Part shown: piece by piece, positions 33,664 to 41,815 of the stretch
Layout: each line of letters begins with the position of its first letter
How positions within the stretch are numbered: position 1 is the first letter of the stretch
From: JAGPUQ01 sp050250395
GTDB taxonomy: Bacteria > Pseudomonadota > Gammaproteobacteria > Pseudomonadales > Porticoccaceae
DNA: 64,000 nucleotides
Direction: 5' to 3'
NCBI GenBank assembly: GCA_050250395.1
Contig: JBFWOQ010000011.1
Span: forward strand, 1-64,000
The notes under the pieces: generated by a model
Seen by the model: the letters and a program-made list of their open reading frames with translations, nothing else
Databases searched by the model: none
Told to the model about the DNA's origin: nothing
Program-made: the position numbers and the translations under genes

Positions 33664-34563
33664 CTATTCGGTTATATTTTGTGGTCTTTCGTGCCATACC
33701 GCCCGCGGCGACCAGTGCTGACTCGCCCAGCGAAGCAGTTCGGCGACACTCGCGTGCGCGGCCGCCGACGGGGGCTTCTGGCCCAACCAGATCAGTGCGC
33801 GATACACATTGCCCCGAGCGTGCGCGGCATCCAGAGCGGGGGCGTGGTTCTGTTTGCTGAGTTTACGGCCTATGGAGTCCGTCATCACGGGGACATGGCC
33901 GTAGGCCGGCACGGGCAGTCCCAGTGCACGCAACAGAAAGATCTGGCGGGGGGTGGATTCCAGCAGGTCGTTACCGCGCACCACATGCGTGATGCCCTGC
34001 GCTGCATCATCGACCGCGGTCGCGAGTTGGTAGGCGAAGAGGCCGTCGCGGCGGCGCACCACGAAGTCACCGCCCGTCCGCTCAAGATGGGTGACGGTGG
34101 AGCGGCCGCGGAGCCAGTCGGAGAAATGAACGGCCGGAGCGTCGTCGGTGCGGACTCGGATCGAATATCCGGGGTGCTCGCGGTCCGGATCGATCAGAAC
34201 GCGATCACGGCAGGCACCGTCGTAGTTTCCGTCGAGGCGGCGCAGCCGCTCCCGGGTGCAATCGCAAAGAAACAGCAATCCCCTGGCGGCCAACCGCTGC
34301 AAGGCGTCGCGATACCGGGTTGCGCGCCCGCTCTGGTAGAGAATCTCGCCATCCCAGTGGAGGCCATGGGCGTCGAGTTGCCGGGCGATGCTCGCCGCGG
34401 CCCCGGGTACTTCGCGCGGTGGGTCGATGTCCTCGATACGCAGCAGCCAGCGTCCCTGGTGGGCGCGGGCGTCGAGAAAGCTGGCCAGGGCACTTGCCAG
34501 CGAGCCCAAATGCAGCGGGCCGGTGGGCGAGGGAGCGAAGCGTCCGGTGTACGCTTCTGCCAC
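33664..34563 (-). CDS. gluQ: Glutamyl-Q tRNA(Asp) synthetase
   Basis: A truncated GluRS-like enzyme that puts glutamate on queuosine-34 of tRNA(Asp). The 299-residue protein has the HIGH-like GRFAPSPTGPLHLGSLASAL near the start and LRIEDIDPPRE. The zinc motif is LCDCTRERLRRLDGNYDGAC, and KLSKQN is the second signature; the anticodon-binding domain is absent, as expected. GTG 34563 lies 23 bases after the dksA stop; dksA-gluQ linkage is conserved in gammaproteobacteria. Confidence 0.93.
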   Translation of the reverse strand: MAEAYTGRFAPSPTGPLHLGSLASALASFLDARAHQGRWLLRIEDIDPPREVPGAAASIARQLDAHGLHWDGEILYQSGRATRYRDALQRLAARGLLFLCDCTRERLRRLDGNYDGACRDRVLIDPDREHPGYSIRVRTDDAPAVHFSDWLRGRSTVTHLERTGGDFVVRRRDGLFAYQLATAVDDAAQGITHVVRGNDLLESTPRQIFLLRALGLPVPAYGHVPVMTDSIGRKLSKQNHAPALDAAHARGNVYRALIWLGQKPPSAAAHASVAELLRWASQHWSPRAVWHERPQNITE

Positions 34564-34586
34564 GGTAACGGCGAGTTGGCCCGGAA

Positions 34587-35036
34587 TCAGCCGCCGACGG
34601 TTTGCCGTTCGCGGATTTCGTCGAGCGTTTTGCAGTCGACGCAAAGGGTGGCGGTGGGGCGCGCCTCCAGGCGGCGAATGCCGATCTCGACACCACATTG
34701 TTCGCAGTAGCCGTAGTCGTTGGCGTCGATCATTTCGATGGTCTTGTCGATTTTCTTGATCAGTTTGCGCTCGCGGTCACGGGTGCGCAGCTCCAGGCTG
34801 AATTCTTCTTCCTGGGTGGCGCGATCGGCAGGGTCCGGAAAATTGGCCGCGTCATCCTTCATGTGACTGACGGTGCGATCGACTTCGGTCATCAGATCCT
34901 GCTTCCAGTCCAGCAACAGTTTCCGGAAGTGTTCGCGCTGATGGTCGCTCATGTATTCCTCGCCCCGCTTCTCCTTGTAGGGCTCGAAATTCCGCAGCAA
35001 TACGGAAGATTTCTCGGTTGCTTTCTTCTTGGCCAT
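34587..35036 (-). CDS. dksA: RNA polymerase-binding transcription factor DksA
   Basis: Binds the secondary channel of RNA polymerase and, with ppGpp, reprograms rRNA and amino acid promoters. The 149-residue protein has the coiled coil with the tip Asp pair (PDPADRATQEEEFSLELRTRDRERKLIKKI) and the four-cysteine zinc finger CEQC..CVDC. ATG 35036 begins MAKKKATEKSSVLL. It is divergent from the aminotransferase gene with 152 bases between. Confidence 0.97.
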   Translation of the reverse strand: MAKKKATEKSSVLLRNFEPYKEKRGEEYMSDHQREHFRKLLLDWKQDLMTEVDRTVSHMKDDAANFPDPADRATQEEEFSLELRTRDRERKLIKKIDKTIEMIDANDYGYCEQCGVEIGIRRLEARPTATLCVDCKTLDEIRERQTVGG

Positions 35037-35188
35037 TTGCGATTCCGGGGGGGATCCGACGGGAAGGCGCGTTTATAGGGCCGGTCGGGGTTTTTTTCAA
35101 CCCTGTCGGTGGGAATCTCCGGTTCGCCGATCTCCGGGGGTCGGGCGGGTTTAGCATAGAATCGCGGCGCTGACGGGGAGCGTAGACG

Positions 35189-36364
35189 ATGGAAAAGGGG
35201 CGACACAGATGGGCGCGACGGGTGGCCTCCATGACCTCGTTCAAGGTGGTCGACTTCCTGGAGGCTGCCGAGCGGATGCAGGCGATGGGCCGCGATATCG
35301 TGCGCCTGGAAGCGGGCCAGCCGGCATTTCCCACGCCGCTCCCCATTGCCGAGGCGGCGCGCCAGGCCTTGGCCGACGAAAAAACCCGTTACACCCCTGC
35401 CCTGGGCATTGCACCGCTGCGGGAGGCGATTGCGGCCTTCTACGCCGAGCGCCATGGCGTGACGGTGGCGCCGGCACGCATCGCAGTCACCACCGGGAGC
35501 AGCGCCGCGCTGGGGTTGATCTGCGATCTACTGATCGAACCGGGCGACGGCTTTCTGCTGACCGACCCGGGTTATCCCTGCAACGCCAATTTTGTCCGTC
35601 GTGCCGGTGGCGAACCCCAGTGGGTGCCGGTGGCGGCGGTCGAGCGCTACCAGCTCACTGCCGCGGCGCTGGCGGCGCACTGGCGTCCCAACACCGTCGG
35701 TGCGCTGGTGGCCTCGCCGAGCAATCCCACCGGTGACATCATCGCGCGCGATCAATTGGCCGCGCTGCACGCCGCCACCCGAGCGCGCGGTGGCGCCCTG
35801 GTGGTGGACGAGATCTACCACGGACTGATCTACGACGAGCCCGAGACCTCGATCCTGGCATTCACCGACGACGCCTTCGTGGTCAACAGTTTCTCCAAGT
35901 ACTTCGGCATGACGGGCTGGCGCCTGGGCTGGGCGGTGCTGCCCGAAGCGGCTATCGAGCCGGTCAACGTGATGGCGCAGAATTTCTACATCTCGCCGCC
36001 CAGTATCGCGCAACATGCCGCGCTGGCCGCCTTCCAGCCGGCCGTGATCGAGGAGCTCGAAGGGCGCCGCGAAGAATTCCGGCGCCGCCGGGATTATCTG
36101 GTGCCAGCGCTGCGGGAACTGGGCTTCGACATCCCTTTTGTACCTGCCGGAGCTTTCTACATTTATGCAGGGATTGCGGGTCTGGCCGACGACAGCGAGG
36201 CCTTTTGCTGGGACATGCTGGAGCGCGCCGGGGTAGCCGTTACCCCCGGGACCGACTTCGGCGCTTATCTGGCCCGCCAGCGGGTGCGATTCTCCTATAC
36301 CGAGCCGCTGGAGCGCCTTGAGCTCGCGGTCAACCGCCTGCGCGCGGCGCTCGCGGCGCGATGA
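35189..36364 (+). CDS. PLP-dependent class I/II aminotransferase
   Basis: A 391-residue fold-type I enzyme. Motifs: LEAGQPAFPTPLPIAEAA, cofactor loop TTGSSAALGLICDLL, SPSNPTGDIIA, VVDEIYHGLIYD and the Schiff-base lysine in NSFSKYFGMTGWRLGW (about residue 235). It resembles aspartate/alanine-type transaminases; the amino donor is not evident. ATG 35189 gives a full-length product. Its stop overlaps the sfsA start (ATGA), so the two are cotranscribed. Confidence 0.88.
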   Translation: MEKGRHRWARRVASMTSFKVVDFLEAAERMQAMGRDIVRLEAGQPAFPTPLPIAEAARQALADEKTRYTPALGIAPLREAIAAFYAERHGVTVAPARIAVTTGSSAALGLICDLLIEPGDGFLLTDPGYPCNANFVRRAGGEPQWVPVAAVERYQLTAAALAAHWRPNTVGALVASPSNPTGDIIARDQLAALHAATRARGGALVVDEIYHGLIYDEPETSILAFTDDAFVVNSFSKYFGMTGWRLGWAVLPEAAIEPVNVMAQNFYISPPSIAQHAALAAFQPAVIEELEGRREEFRRRRDYLVPALRELGFDIPFVPAGAFYIYAGIAGLADDSEAFCWDMLERAGVAVTPGTDFGAYLARQRVRFSYTEPLERLELAVNRLRAALAAR

Positions 36365-37068
36365 AGTTCGCCCCACCGCTGGCGCGGGGCGTCTTCCTGC
36401 GCCGCTACCAACGATTTTTTGCCGATGTCGGCTTACCGGATGGCGAGGTGCTGACGCTGCACTGCGCCAACACGGGATCCATGCGCAATTGTCAGGTCGG
36501 CGGCGCTCCCTGTTGGTTTTCCCGCACGGCCGATCCGCGCCGCAAGCTGCCCGGCACCCTGGAGATCGTCACCACCGGCGACGGCCGGCTGGCGGGGGTC
36601 AACACCGGGAGTGCCAATCATTTGGTCGCGGAGGCCATTGCGGCGGGTCGCATCGAGGCACTGCGGGGTTACGCAGGCGTTCGGCGCGAGGTGCGCTATG
36701 GCGAGGAAAACAGTCGCATCGACTTTCTGCTCCAAGGCAGGGGCGCACCCTGCTATGTGGAGGTCAAGAGCGTCACTCTGTCATTGGGCGATGGCCGCGC
36801 CGCGTTTCCCGATACGGTTACCCGTCGTGGTGCCAAGCACCTGCGCGAGCTCGAAGCCATGGTCGCCGGAGGTGCGCGCGCGGTGCTGCTGTTTTGCGTC
36901 CAGTTGAGCGATATCCATGTCGTGGTGCCGGCCGCGGACCTTGATCCCGACTACGCACGGGCGTTGCGCCGGGCGCGGCGCCAGGGCGTCGAGGTACTGG
37001 CGTGGGGTTGCCGACTGGGACCCGAGGAGATCGCTCTGGCGCGTGAACTGGAATTTCGCGAAGAGTAG
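36361..37068 (+). CDS. sfsA: SfsA family DNA-binding/nuclease-like protein
   Basis: A 235-residue protein: RYQRFFADVGLPDGEVLTLHCANTGSM, LVAEAIAAGRIEALRGYAGVRREVRYGEENSRIDFLL and YVEVKSVTLS. PDTVTRRGAKHLRELEAMVAGGARAVLLFCVQ contains the nuclease-like E-x-K core. In E. coli SfsA (sugar fermentation stimulation) sits beside dksA; here it is close by but on the opposite strand. It starts inside the aminotransferase stop. Confidence 0.93.
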   Translation: MKFAPPLARGVFLRRYQRFFADVGLPDGEVLTLHCANTGSMRNCQVGGAPCWFSRTADPRRKLPGTLEIVTTGDGRLAGVNTGSANHLVAEAIAAGRIEALRGYAGVRREVRYGEENSRIDFLLQGRGAPCYVEVKSVTLSLGDGRAAFPDTVTRRGAKHLRELEAMVAGGARAVLLFCVQLSDIHVVVPAADLDPDYARALRRARRQGVEVLAWGCRLGPEEIALARELEFREE

Positions 37069-37086
37069 CGATGCGCGGCGCGCGCC

Positions 37087-37112
37087 AAAAAAACGCCCCG
37101 CTGGAGCGGGGC
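37087..37112 (-). terminator. Intrinsic terminator of the SnoaL-like gene
   Basis: GCCCCGCTGGAGCGGGGC forms a perfect GC-rich hairpin. Read on the minus strand it is followed by GTTTTTTT. It lies about 20 bases past the stop of the gene ending at 37134. Confidence 0.85.
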
Positions 37113-37133
37113 GCGGGCAGCGCCTGTCTGGGC

Positions 37134-37523
37134 TTACATCTTGCCGTCGATTTCGACCACGCGGGCCTTGAATTTCCAGGCGCCATTGATCTTGGCGAGG
37201 ACGTCCAGGTAGCGGCCGGAATTCACCACGCTGACTTTGTCGCCGGTATCCACCAGGATCAGATAGGCGTCGTGGGTGGCGCTGTCGCCGTTGACCTCGA
37301 CGATGGCGTCGGTAGTGCAGTGCTTGACCTTCATGGTCGGAATCATCTTCTTGGCGAAGGCCAGCAGCGCCTCGCGGCCGGCGGCCAGCTGTTTGCCCCC
37401 CATGGCAAAGGTGCCGTCGGCGGCGAAGGTGTCGACCCAGGCTTCGGGATCGCGGTAGTCGAAGGCGCGGTTGTATTTGGCAACCAGTTGGCGGATTTCC
37501 AGGTTATCGGCGACAGTGTTCAT
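37134..37523 (-). CDS. SnoaL-like (NTF2-fold) protein
   Basis: A 129-residue single-domain protein: EIRQLVAKYNRAFDYRDPEAWVDTFAADGTFAMGGKQLAAGREALLAF, then ATHDAYLILVDTGDKVSVVNSGRYLDVLAKINGAWKFKARVVEID. This is the SnoaL_4/steroid-isomerase-like class, often with catabolic functions. GAGGAAAC precedes ATG 37523. It has its own terminator at 37087-37112. It is not homologous enough to the protein at 28079 to call them copies. Confidence 0.75.
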   Translation of the reverse strand: MNTVADNLEIRQLVAKYNRAFDYRDPEAWVDTFAADGTFAMGGKQLAAGREALLAFAKKMIPTMKVKHCTTDAIVEVNGDSATHDAYLILVDTGDKVSVVNSGRYLDVLAKINGAWKFKARVVEIDGKM

Positions 37524-37588
37524 GGCAGTTTCCTCGTCGGTAGCGAATACGGGGTCACGGCTGCGGCCCCGGGGCAAAAAGTGCGCTG

Positions 37589-37960
37589 TTAGCGTAGCGT
37601 GGTGGCGCGGTCGGGCGCCACCACCCCGGGTGCGCCCCGCCCGACAGCATCCAGCATCAGATCGCCGTCGAGGATCCGCACGGGGATCGACTCCAGATAT
37701 CGTCCGGCGCAGGGTCCGGCGACACAGTGGCCGGTGGCGATGTCGAACAGGGCACCGTGCACCTGGCAGTGAATATGGCGGCTTTCGCGGTCCAGAAAGC
37801 GGTCGGGCAGCCAGTTGAGCTCGAACCCGGCATGAGGGCAGCGGTTGCGATAAACCACCACGCCGGCGGCGGTCCGCACCGCAAACAGTCGTACATCGTC
37901 CCGCGGATTCAGTGCGCGTGCGCCGCCCGTGGGAATGTCATCGACGCGGCAAAGAAAAAT
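37589..37960 (-). CDS. Rieske [2Fe-2S] ferredoxin-like protein with no standard start codon
   Basis: The Rieske cluster motifs are RNRCPHAGFELNW (Cys, His) and IHCQVHGALFD (Cys, His). In-frame protein-like sequence (FLCRVDDIPTGGARALNPRD) extends upstream of the first GTG at 37879 back to a TGA that is also the htpX stop (37973-37975). In this extension no ATG, GTG or TTG occurs; ATT at 37960 is the best candidate. If GTG 37879 is used, about 27 family-typical residues are lost. The extension looks like the N-terminal strands of small Rieske proteins. Likely coupled to htpX translation. Confidence 0.7.
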   Translation of the reverse strand: MFLCRVDDIPTGGARALNPRDDVRLFAVRTAAGVVVYRNRCPHAGFELNWLPDRFLDRESRHIHCQVHGALFDIATGHCVAGPCAGRYLESIPVRILDGDLMLDAVGRGAPGVVAPDRATTLR

Positions 37961-37972
37961 GACACGGACTCG

Positions 37973-38866
37973 TCAGACGCCGCGCCGCAGCGCTTCGATG
38001 CGCTCCTCCAGCGGGGGATGCGTCATGAACAGCCGCGACGCGTGCTTTTTCCAGCCGCTCGAGATGCCCAGCGCCGTCAAGGTGTCGGGCAGCTGGTTTG
38101 GAACATGCGCCTCGGTCTCGGCGCGCAGGCGCTGCAGCGCGGAGATCATGGCGCCCCGAGTCGCGAACCGGGCGCCGGCGGCGTCGGCGCGATATTCGCG
38201 CCAGCGCGAGAACGCCATCACGATCATGCTGGCGAGCACCCCGAGCACGATCTGCAAGACCATGACGATGGCGAAATAGCCGACGCCCTGACCGCGTTCA
38301 TTCTTGAATACCACGCGGTCGATGACCGTGCCGATGATGCGCGCCAGGAACATGACGAAGGTGTTCACAACCCCCTGGATCAGCGCCAGGGTGACCATGT
38401 CGCCGTTGGCGACATGGCCGATTTCATGGGCCAGCACGGCTCGGGCTTCGTCGCGGCTGAAACGCTGTAACAACCCTTCGCTGACCGCGACCAGGGCCTT
38501 GTTCTTGTTCCAGCCGGTGGCGAAGGCATTGGATTGCTGCGCGGGAAATATCCCCACTTCAGGCATGCCGATGTCGGCTTTCCTGGCCAGTTCGGCTACG
38601 GTTTCCACCAGCCAGCGCTCATCGGCCGTGGCCGGTTGCGCGATGAGACGGGTGTGGGTGCCCATCTTGGCCATGGTTTTCGACAGCAGCAGGGATACGA
38701 ACGACCCCACGAACCCGAACAGGCCACAGAGGATGAGCAAACCGGTCAGGTTGGTCCCGACACCCTGGGTCGCCAGGTATTGTTCGAGGCCGAGCGCCTT
38801 TACGATGATGCCGACCAGCGCCAGTACGGCGATGTTGGTTGCCAAAAAGAGGAAGATTCTTTGCAC
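37973..38866 (-). CDS. htpX: Membrane zinc metalloprotease HtpX
   Basis: An M48 endopeptidase that degrades misfolded inner-membrane proteins with FtsH. The 297-residue protein has two N-terminal membrane segments, the zinc site HEIGH (about 147-151), two further hydrophobic segments and the third ligand Glu in WREYRADAAGARFA. THPPLEERIEALR ends it. Its stop lies in the leader of the Rieske frame. Confidence 0.95.
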   Translation of the reverse strand: MQRIFLFLATNIAVLALVGIIVKALGLEQYLATQGVGTNLTGLLILCGLFGFVGSFVSLLLSKTMAKMGTHTRLIAQPATADERWLVETVAELARKADIGMPEVGIFPAQQSNAFATGWNKNKALVAVSEGLLQRFSRDEARAVLAHEIGHVANGDMVTLALIQGVVNTFVMFLARIIGTVIDRVVFKNERGQGVGYFAIVMVLQIVLGVLASMIVMAFSRWREYRADAAGARFATRGAMISALQRLRAETEAHVPNQLPDTLTALGISSGWKKHASRLFMTHPPLEERIEALRRGV

Positions 38867-39092
38867 TTGATTTCTCCTGGTCGCGTGGTGTTGACTGCGA
38901 TTCGCCGATTAGATGGGTGTCAACGGCGAAAATTCAATGACGTACACCTGAGGTTTCACGACACAAGCTTGGCGTAGAAGTGCCGACGGGGGAAGTGCGA
39001 ATGGAACCAGCCGGCGCGCCGTTGCGCGATCACTCCGGGCAATCCCACGCAGGCAAATTCTCTTGCGGTGCCGCCGATACCCCAGATGGCCA

Positions 39093-39551
39093 ATGGTGAT
39101 GGTCCGGCGTTTCTGGCCGATGTTTCTGATCGGGACGCTGCTGTCCTCCTGCGCGCTGTGGCGACCGGCTCCGGTGGCGGCGCCGGAAGTCCATTTGGCC
39201 GACCTGCGATTCGTCGATCGACCCGGGAGTGGCCCGCGTTATCTGATGACCGTGCGCATCGTCAATCCGGCGGATCGTGAGCTCGCGATAGCCGCGCTGT
39301 CGTGTCGCCTGCGGATCAAGGGAGTCCCCGTCGTGGAAGGTTTTGCGGGGGCCTTGCACAGCTTGCCGCCGGGGTCGGCGCTGCGGGTGGAAATAGAAGC
39401 GCGCACCCATAAGCTCGACTGGTTGAAACTGACCGGGCGACGGACCGACGGCACGCGACCGGATTATGTGCTCGAAGTACGTCTGCGGCGGCCCTGGACG
39501 CTGATTCCGCTGACGCTGCGCGATACCGGCGCGCTGCCCCTGGAGGATTGA
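39093..39551 (+). CDS. LEA14/WHy-domain lipoprotein
   Basis: A 152-residue exported lipoprotein. MVMVRRFWPMFLIGTLLSSCALW holds a lipobox (LSSC) for signal peptidase II. The mature part, VHLADLRFVDRPGSGPRYLMTVRIVNPADRELAIAALSCRLRIKGVPV, is a water-stress/LEA type 2 beta-sandwich. Such proteins are linked to desiccation or envelope stress, but the mechanism is unknown. ATG 39093 or 39099 could start it. slyX follows almost at once. Confidence 0.7.
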   Translation: MVMVRRFWPMFLIGTLLSSCALWRPAPVAAPEVHLADLRFVDRPGSGPRYLMTVRIVNPADRELAIAALSCRLRIKGVPVVEGFAGALHSLPPGSALRVEIEARTHKLDWLKLTGRRTDGTRPDYVLEVRLRRPWTLIPLTLRDTGALPLED

Positions 39552-39553
39552 CT

Positions 39554-39760
39554 GTGGACGATCTTGAACGCATCGCCGAACTGGAGGTGCGCCTCGCCTT
39601 TCAGGAAGACACGCTCAAAGCCCTGGATGCCGCCATCTATGGTCAGCAGTGCCGCATCGACGCACTGGAACAGGTGTGCGCGCGCCTCGCCGCGCGACTG
39701 TGCAACGCGGAGGAGGGCGGTCCCGACCCGGGTGCCGATCCGCGGCCCCCCCATTATTGA
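39554..39760 (+). CDS. slyX: SlyX family protein
   Basis: A 68-residue coiled coil: ERIAELEVRLAFQEDTLKALDAAIYGQQCRIDALEQ, with the family end PPHY. Function unknown. GGAGG at 39541-39545 favours GTG 39554 over TTG 39548, which overlaps the previous stop. Confidence 0.85.
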   Translation: MDDLERIAELEVRLAFQEDTLKALDAAIYGQQCRIDALEQVCARLAARLCNAEEGGPDPGADPRPPHY

Positions 39761-39807
39761 CCTTCCTGTCTGTTACGGATCCTGCATCGGCCGGAATCGA
39801 TGCTCCC

Positions 39808-40602
39808 ATGGAGTGCGGACTCGCAGTATCCGCACTGCCCGGCGACGCCCTGGATAGATATCATGGGTATTTCGAACCACGCGGTGCGGCGATCTTGAAC
39901 CTTTCCAGCGCCCGACTCACGGGGCACGATCTGAATTGCCTTGCGGTGTGGGATCGCGCGAGCGACCGCTGTCACCTCCATCCCGATGTCATCGACCCGC
40001 TGCGCGAGCTCTGCGGTCGGGCGGCAGCCGCCGGTCTGGAATTGCGGGTGGCCAGCGGCTTTCGTTCGTTCGCGCGGCAGCTGGCGATCTGGAATGCCAA
40101 GGCGCGCGGGGAGCGGCCGGTCCTCGACGATCGGGGTCGGCGGCGCGATCTGCGCGCACTCGGCGACCGCGAGCGGATGTACGCCATTCTGCGCTGGTCG
40201 GCCCTGCCCGGCGCCTCGCGCCATCACTGGGGCACCGACATCGATGTCTGGGACGCGAACGCGGTCGCCGCCGACTATCCTTTGCAATTGGTGGCAGGGG
40301 AATACGCACCCGGCGGGCCGTTTTTTGCCTTGCACGTCTGGCTGACGCGCGAGCTCGGCGCCGGGACGGCATTCTTCCGACCTTACGCGACGGATACCGG
40401 CGGGGTGGCGCCCGAGCCCTGGCATCTAAGCTTTGCCCCGGTCGCACGGGAGTTCGAGGCACGGTTGTCGCCGCAACTGCTGCGCGACACAATCGAAGCC
40501 GCCGACATCGAGCTGAAGACAGTGATTCTCGAGGATCTGGATACCATCTTTGCGCGCTTCGTCCAGGGTGCCCGTTGCATACCGTCGGGTGATGCGAGAT
40601 AG
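39808..40602 (+). CDS. D-alanyl-D-alanine carboxypeptidase, VanY/M15B family
   Basis: A 264-residue zinc peptidase. ELRVASGFRSFARQLAIWN starts the domain; SRHHWGTDIDVWD supplies the zinc His and Asp (SxHxxGxxxD), and PEPWHLSFAP supplies the last His. It would trim peptidoglycan stem peptides. No strong signal peptide is visible from ATG 39808, so export is unclear. slyX is upstream and cysE starts 26 bases downstream. Confidence 0.8.
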   Translation: MECGLAVSALPGDALDRYHGYFEPRGAAILNLSSARLTGHDLNCLAVWDRASDRCHLHPDVIDPLRELCGRAAAAGLELRVASGFRSFARQLAIWNAKARGERPVLDDRGRRRDLRALGDRERMYAILRWSALPGASRHHWGTDIDVWDANAVAADYPLQLVAGEYAPGGPFFALHVWLTRELGAGTAFFRPYATDTGGVAPEPWHLSFAPVAREFEARLSPQLLRDTIEAADIELKTVILEDLDTIFARFVQGARCIPSGDAR

Positions 40603-40627
40603 TCCGGACCCGCAACCGGGGGTGTCG

Positions 40628-41401
40628 ATGAACACCATTCACGACCAACTCTGGCAGGATATTCGCGACGAAGCCGTGCAAGCGGCGCGTGACGAGCCCG
40701 TGCTGGCCAGCTACCTCCACCGCGCGCTCCTGAGTCACGCGACGCTCGAATCGGCCCTGCTCTACAACCTGGCGGAACTCCTCGGCAGTTCCGTGGTGTC
40801 CGCGCTGACCCTGCAACAGGTCTTTGCGCAGGCGCTGAGCGCGGCGCCCGACATCGGCGTCAACGCGCGCCGCGACATCCTCGCGTATCACGAGCGCGAT
40901 CCCGCCTGCGACCGCTACCTGATGCCGCTCCTGTATTTCAAAGGGTTTCATGCCTTGCAGGTGCATCGCAGCGCCCACTACCTGTGGCAGTCCGGACGGC
41001 GTCCGCTGGCGCTGTTTCTCCAGAACCAGTGTTCGGAGCGGTTCGGCGTCGATATTCATCCCGCCGCCCGCATCGGCGGCGGCATCATGATCGATCACGC
41101 CACCGGCGTGGTCATCGGCGAGACCGCGAGTGTGGGCGACGACGTCTCCATGCTCCACGGGGTCACCCTGGGCGGCACCGGGTGCGAGGGTGGCGACCGC
41201 CATCCCAAGGTGCGGGCCGGGGTGCTGATCGCCGCCGGTGCGCAAATTCTCGGCAATATCGCGATCGGTGCCGGCGCCCGGATCGGTGCGGGCAGTCTGG
41301 TACTCGACCCGGTCCCGCCCGGCGCCACCGTGGTGGGGGTTCCGGCCAGGATCGTGGCGGGCGGCGCGACCGAGCCCCGGACCGCGCAGGGGGCGGCATG
41401 A
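40628..41401 (+). CDS. cysE: Serine O-acetyltransferase
   Basis: Acetylates serine with acetyl-CoA, the entry to cysteine synthesis, usually inhibited by cysteine. The 257-residue enzyme has an alpha-helical N-domain (EPVLASYLHRALLSHATLESALLYNLAELL) and a left-handed beta-helix with HATGVVIGETASVGDDVSMLHGVTLGGTG, containing the catalytic histidines. ATG 40628 gives the usual N-terminus. It overlaps dgkA by ATGA. Confidence 0.95.
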   Translation: MNTIHDQLWQDIRDEAVQAARDEPVLASYLHRALLSHATLESALLYNLAELLGSSVVSALTLQQVFAQALSAAPDIGVNARRDILAYHERDPACDRYLMPLLYFKGFHALQVHRSAHYLWQSGRRPLALFLQNQCSERFGVDIHPAARIGGGIMIDHATGVVIGETASVGDDVSMLHGVTLGGTGCEGGDRHPKVRAGVLIAAGAQILGNIAIGAGARIGAGSLVLDPVPPGATVVGVPARIVAGGATEPRTAQGAA

Positions 41402-41799
41402 AGGTGGAGGATGCCCGCCGCTCGCGCCTGTCCCAGGGTGGTCTGCTCAAGCGCCGGCTGCTCGATGCCACCCGTTATTCGTTGCAGGGTCTGCGCGCCT
41501 GCTTTCGTCACGAAGAGGCATTTCGCACGGAGTTGTCCCTCGCGCTGCTGCTGACCCCGGCGGCGTTCTGGGTGGCGGACAATACCCGCGACCTGGTGCT
41601 GTTGCTGGGCGTGCAGGTGCTGGTGTTGATCGTCGAGTTGCTCAATTCGGCGATTGAAGCCGTGGTCGATCTGCACGGCTCCGAGCGGCGGGAGCTCGCG
41701 GGACGCGCCAAGGATCTGGGCTCGGCCGCCGTGCTGCTGAGCATGGGGCTGTGCGTGCTGGTGTGGGTCGGCGTACTGTGGGAAAGATTCGGCGGGTGA
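41398..41799 (+). CDS. dgkA: Diacylglycerol kinase
   Basis: Small (133 aa) inner-membrane kinase that recycles diacylglycerol to phosphatidate. It has three hydrophobic segments and the signature LIVELLNSAIEAVVDLHGSERRELAGRAKDLGSAAV, containing catalytic and Mg2+-binding glutamates. The RHEEAFRTE amphipathic surface helix precedes it. The start overlaps the cysE stop. Confidence 0.93.
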   Translation: MKVEDARRSRLSQGGLLKRRLLDATRYSLQGLRACFRHEEAFRTELSLALLLTPAAFWVADNTRDLVLLLGVQVLVLIVELLNSAIEAVVDLHGSERRELAGRAKDLGSAAVLLSMGLCVLVWVGVLWERFGG

Positions 41800-41815
41800 G
41801 AGGAGTGATGAGGCC

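Noticed and set aside
33448..34710. Plus-strand open frame (420 aa) crossing the AT-rich gap and gluQ
   Set aside because: Begins at a weak start with no ribosome-binding site and is antisense to gluQ for most of its length.
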